64,000 nt of DNA from Pedobacter sp. KBW06 (GTDB lineage Bacteria; Bacteroidota; Bacteroidia; Sphingobacteriales; Sphingobacteriaceae): contig NZ_QAJL01000001.1 in the NCBI RefSeq assembly GCF_003852525.1, positions 730,983-794,982 on the forward strand, written 5' to 3'. A program made the position numbers and the translations under genes. Below, piece after piece: positions 63,957 to 64,000 of this stretch (position 1 is its first letter; every line of letters begins with the position of its first letter). Under the pieces are notes generated by a model. It saw only the letters and a program-made list of their open reading frames with translations. It was not told where the DNA came from and did not search any database.

Positions 63957-64000
63957 GTCCAAGTAGCTATTAATAAAAACAGATCTACGCTTAAAATAAA

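Overview
The window looks like chromosome of a Bacteroidota soil or plant-associated bacterium, most likely Sphingobacteriaceae (Pedobacter or a close relative). The evidence is SusC/SusD outer-membrane pairs, FecI/FecR regulation of TonB-dependent receptors, lipoproteins with the LSGCKK-type lipobox, TAnnTTTG-type -7 promoter elements and many AraC regulators. No taxonomic search was possible. I found no integrase, transposase, CRISPR array or rRNA.

Region 1 (1-14727, minus strand) is one FecI/FecR-controlled locus: sigma factor, anti-sigma factor, a TonB-dependent receptor with an STN domain, a lipoprotein with DUF4397-like repeats, an unrecognised lipoprotein, three consecutive two-domain fasciclin (FAS1) lipoproteins, and an Oar-like TonB receptor that runs off the left edge. 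It has the architecture of a nutrient or adhesin locus but lacks SusD and any hydrolase.

Region 2 (14987-19567) holds a DUF2975 membrane protein with its XRE regulator, a TonB-dependent siderophore receptor, and a divergent SDR/HxlR pair with a clear operator. A 16-codon scar of a second SDR lies just downstream of the siderophore receptor.

Region 3 (19869-34073, minus) is a complete polysaccharide utilisation locus: ECF sigma, FecR, SusC, SusD, SusE-like, GH76, GH28-like beta-helix enzyme, GH97 and GH88/105. It is consistent with a pectic or mannose/galactose-containing glycan.

Region 4 (34204-41148) has an HxlR pseudogene fused to the end of an AraC gene, a four-gene redox operon (aldehyde reductase, NAD(P)-binding protein, metallo-beta-lactamase-fold hydrolase, AraC) behind a 22-bp direct-repeat operator, a second AraC divergent from ridA, and an esterase with TPR-like repeats.

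Region 5 (about 41300-62000) is an accessory island that looks AT-rich. It is punctuated by four copies of a repeat made of a terminator hairpin plus the 3' end of tRNA-Pro; one copy is the intact tRNA-Pro at 60327-60400. The island is packed with probable drug-modifying or self-protection genes: AadA-like nucleotidyltransferase, CatA, CatB/Vat-like acetyltransferase, blasticidin-deaminase-like enzyme, MccF-like S66 peptidase (two copies, one frameshifted), YbaK-like tRNA editing protein, a FARS2-like monomeric phenylalanyl-tRNA synthetase, six intact GNAT acetyltransferases and a truncated ABC exporter. Pseudogene fragments (GNAT, HxlR, SusD, ABC) show active gain and loss. A 1.4-kb GNAT-MccF unit is duplicated, and each copy has kept a different intact gene.

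Region 6 (62032-63956) is a divergent AraC / aldo-keto reductase pair.
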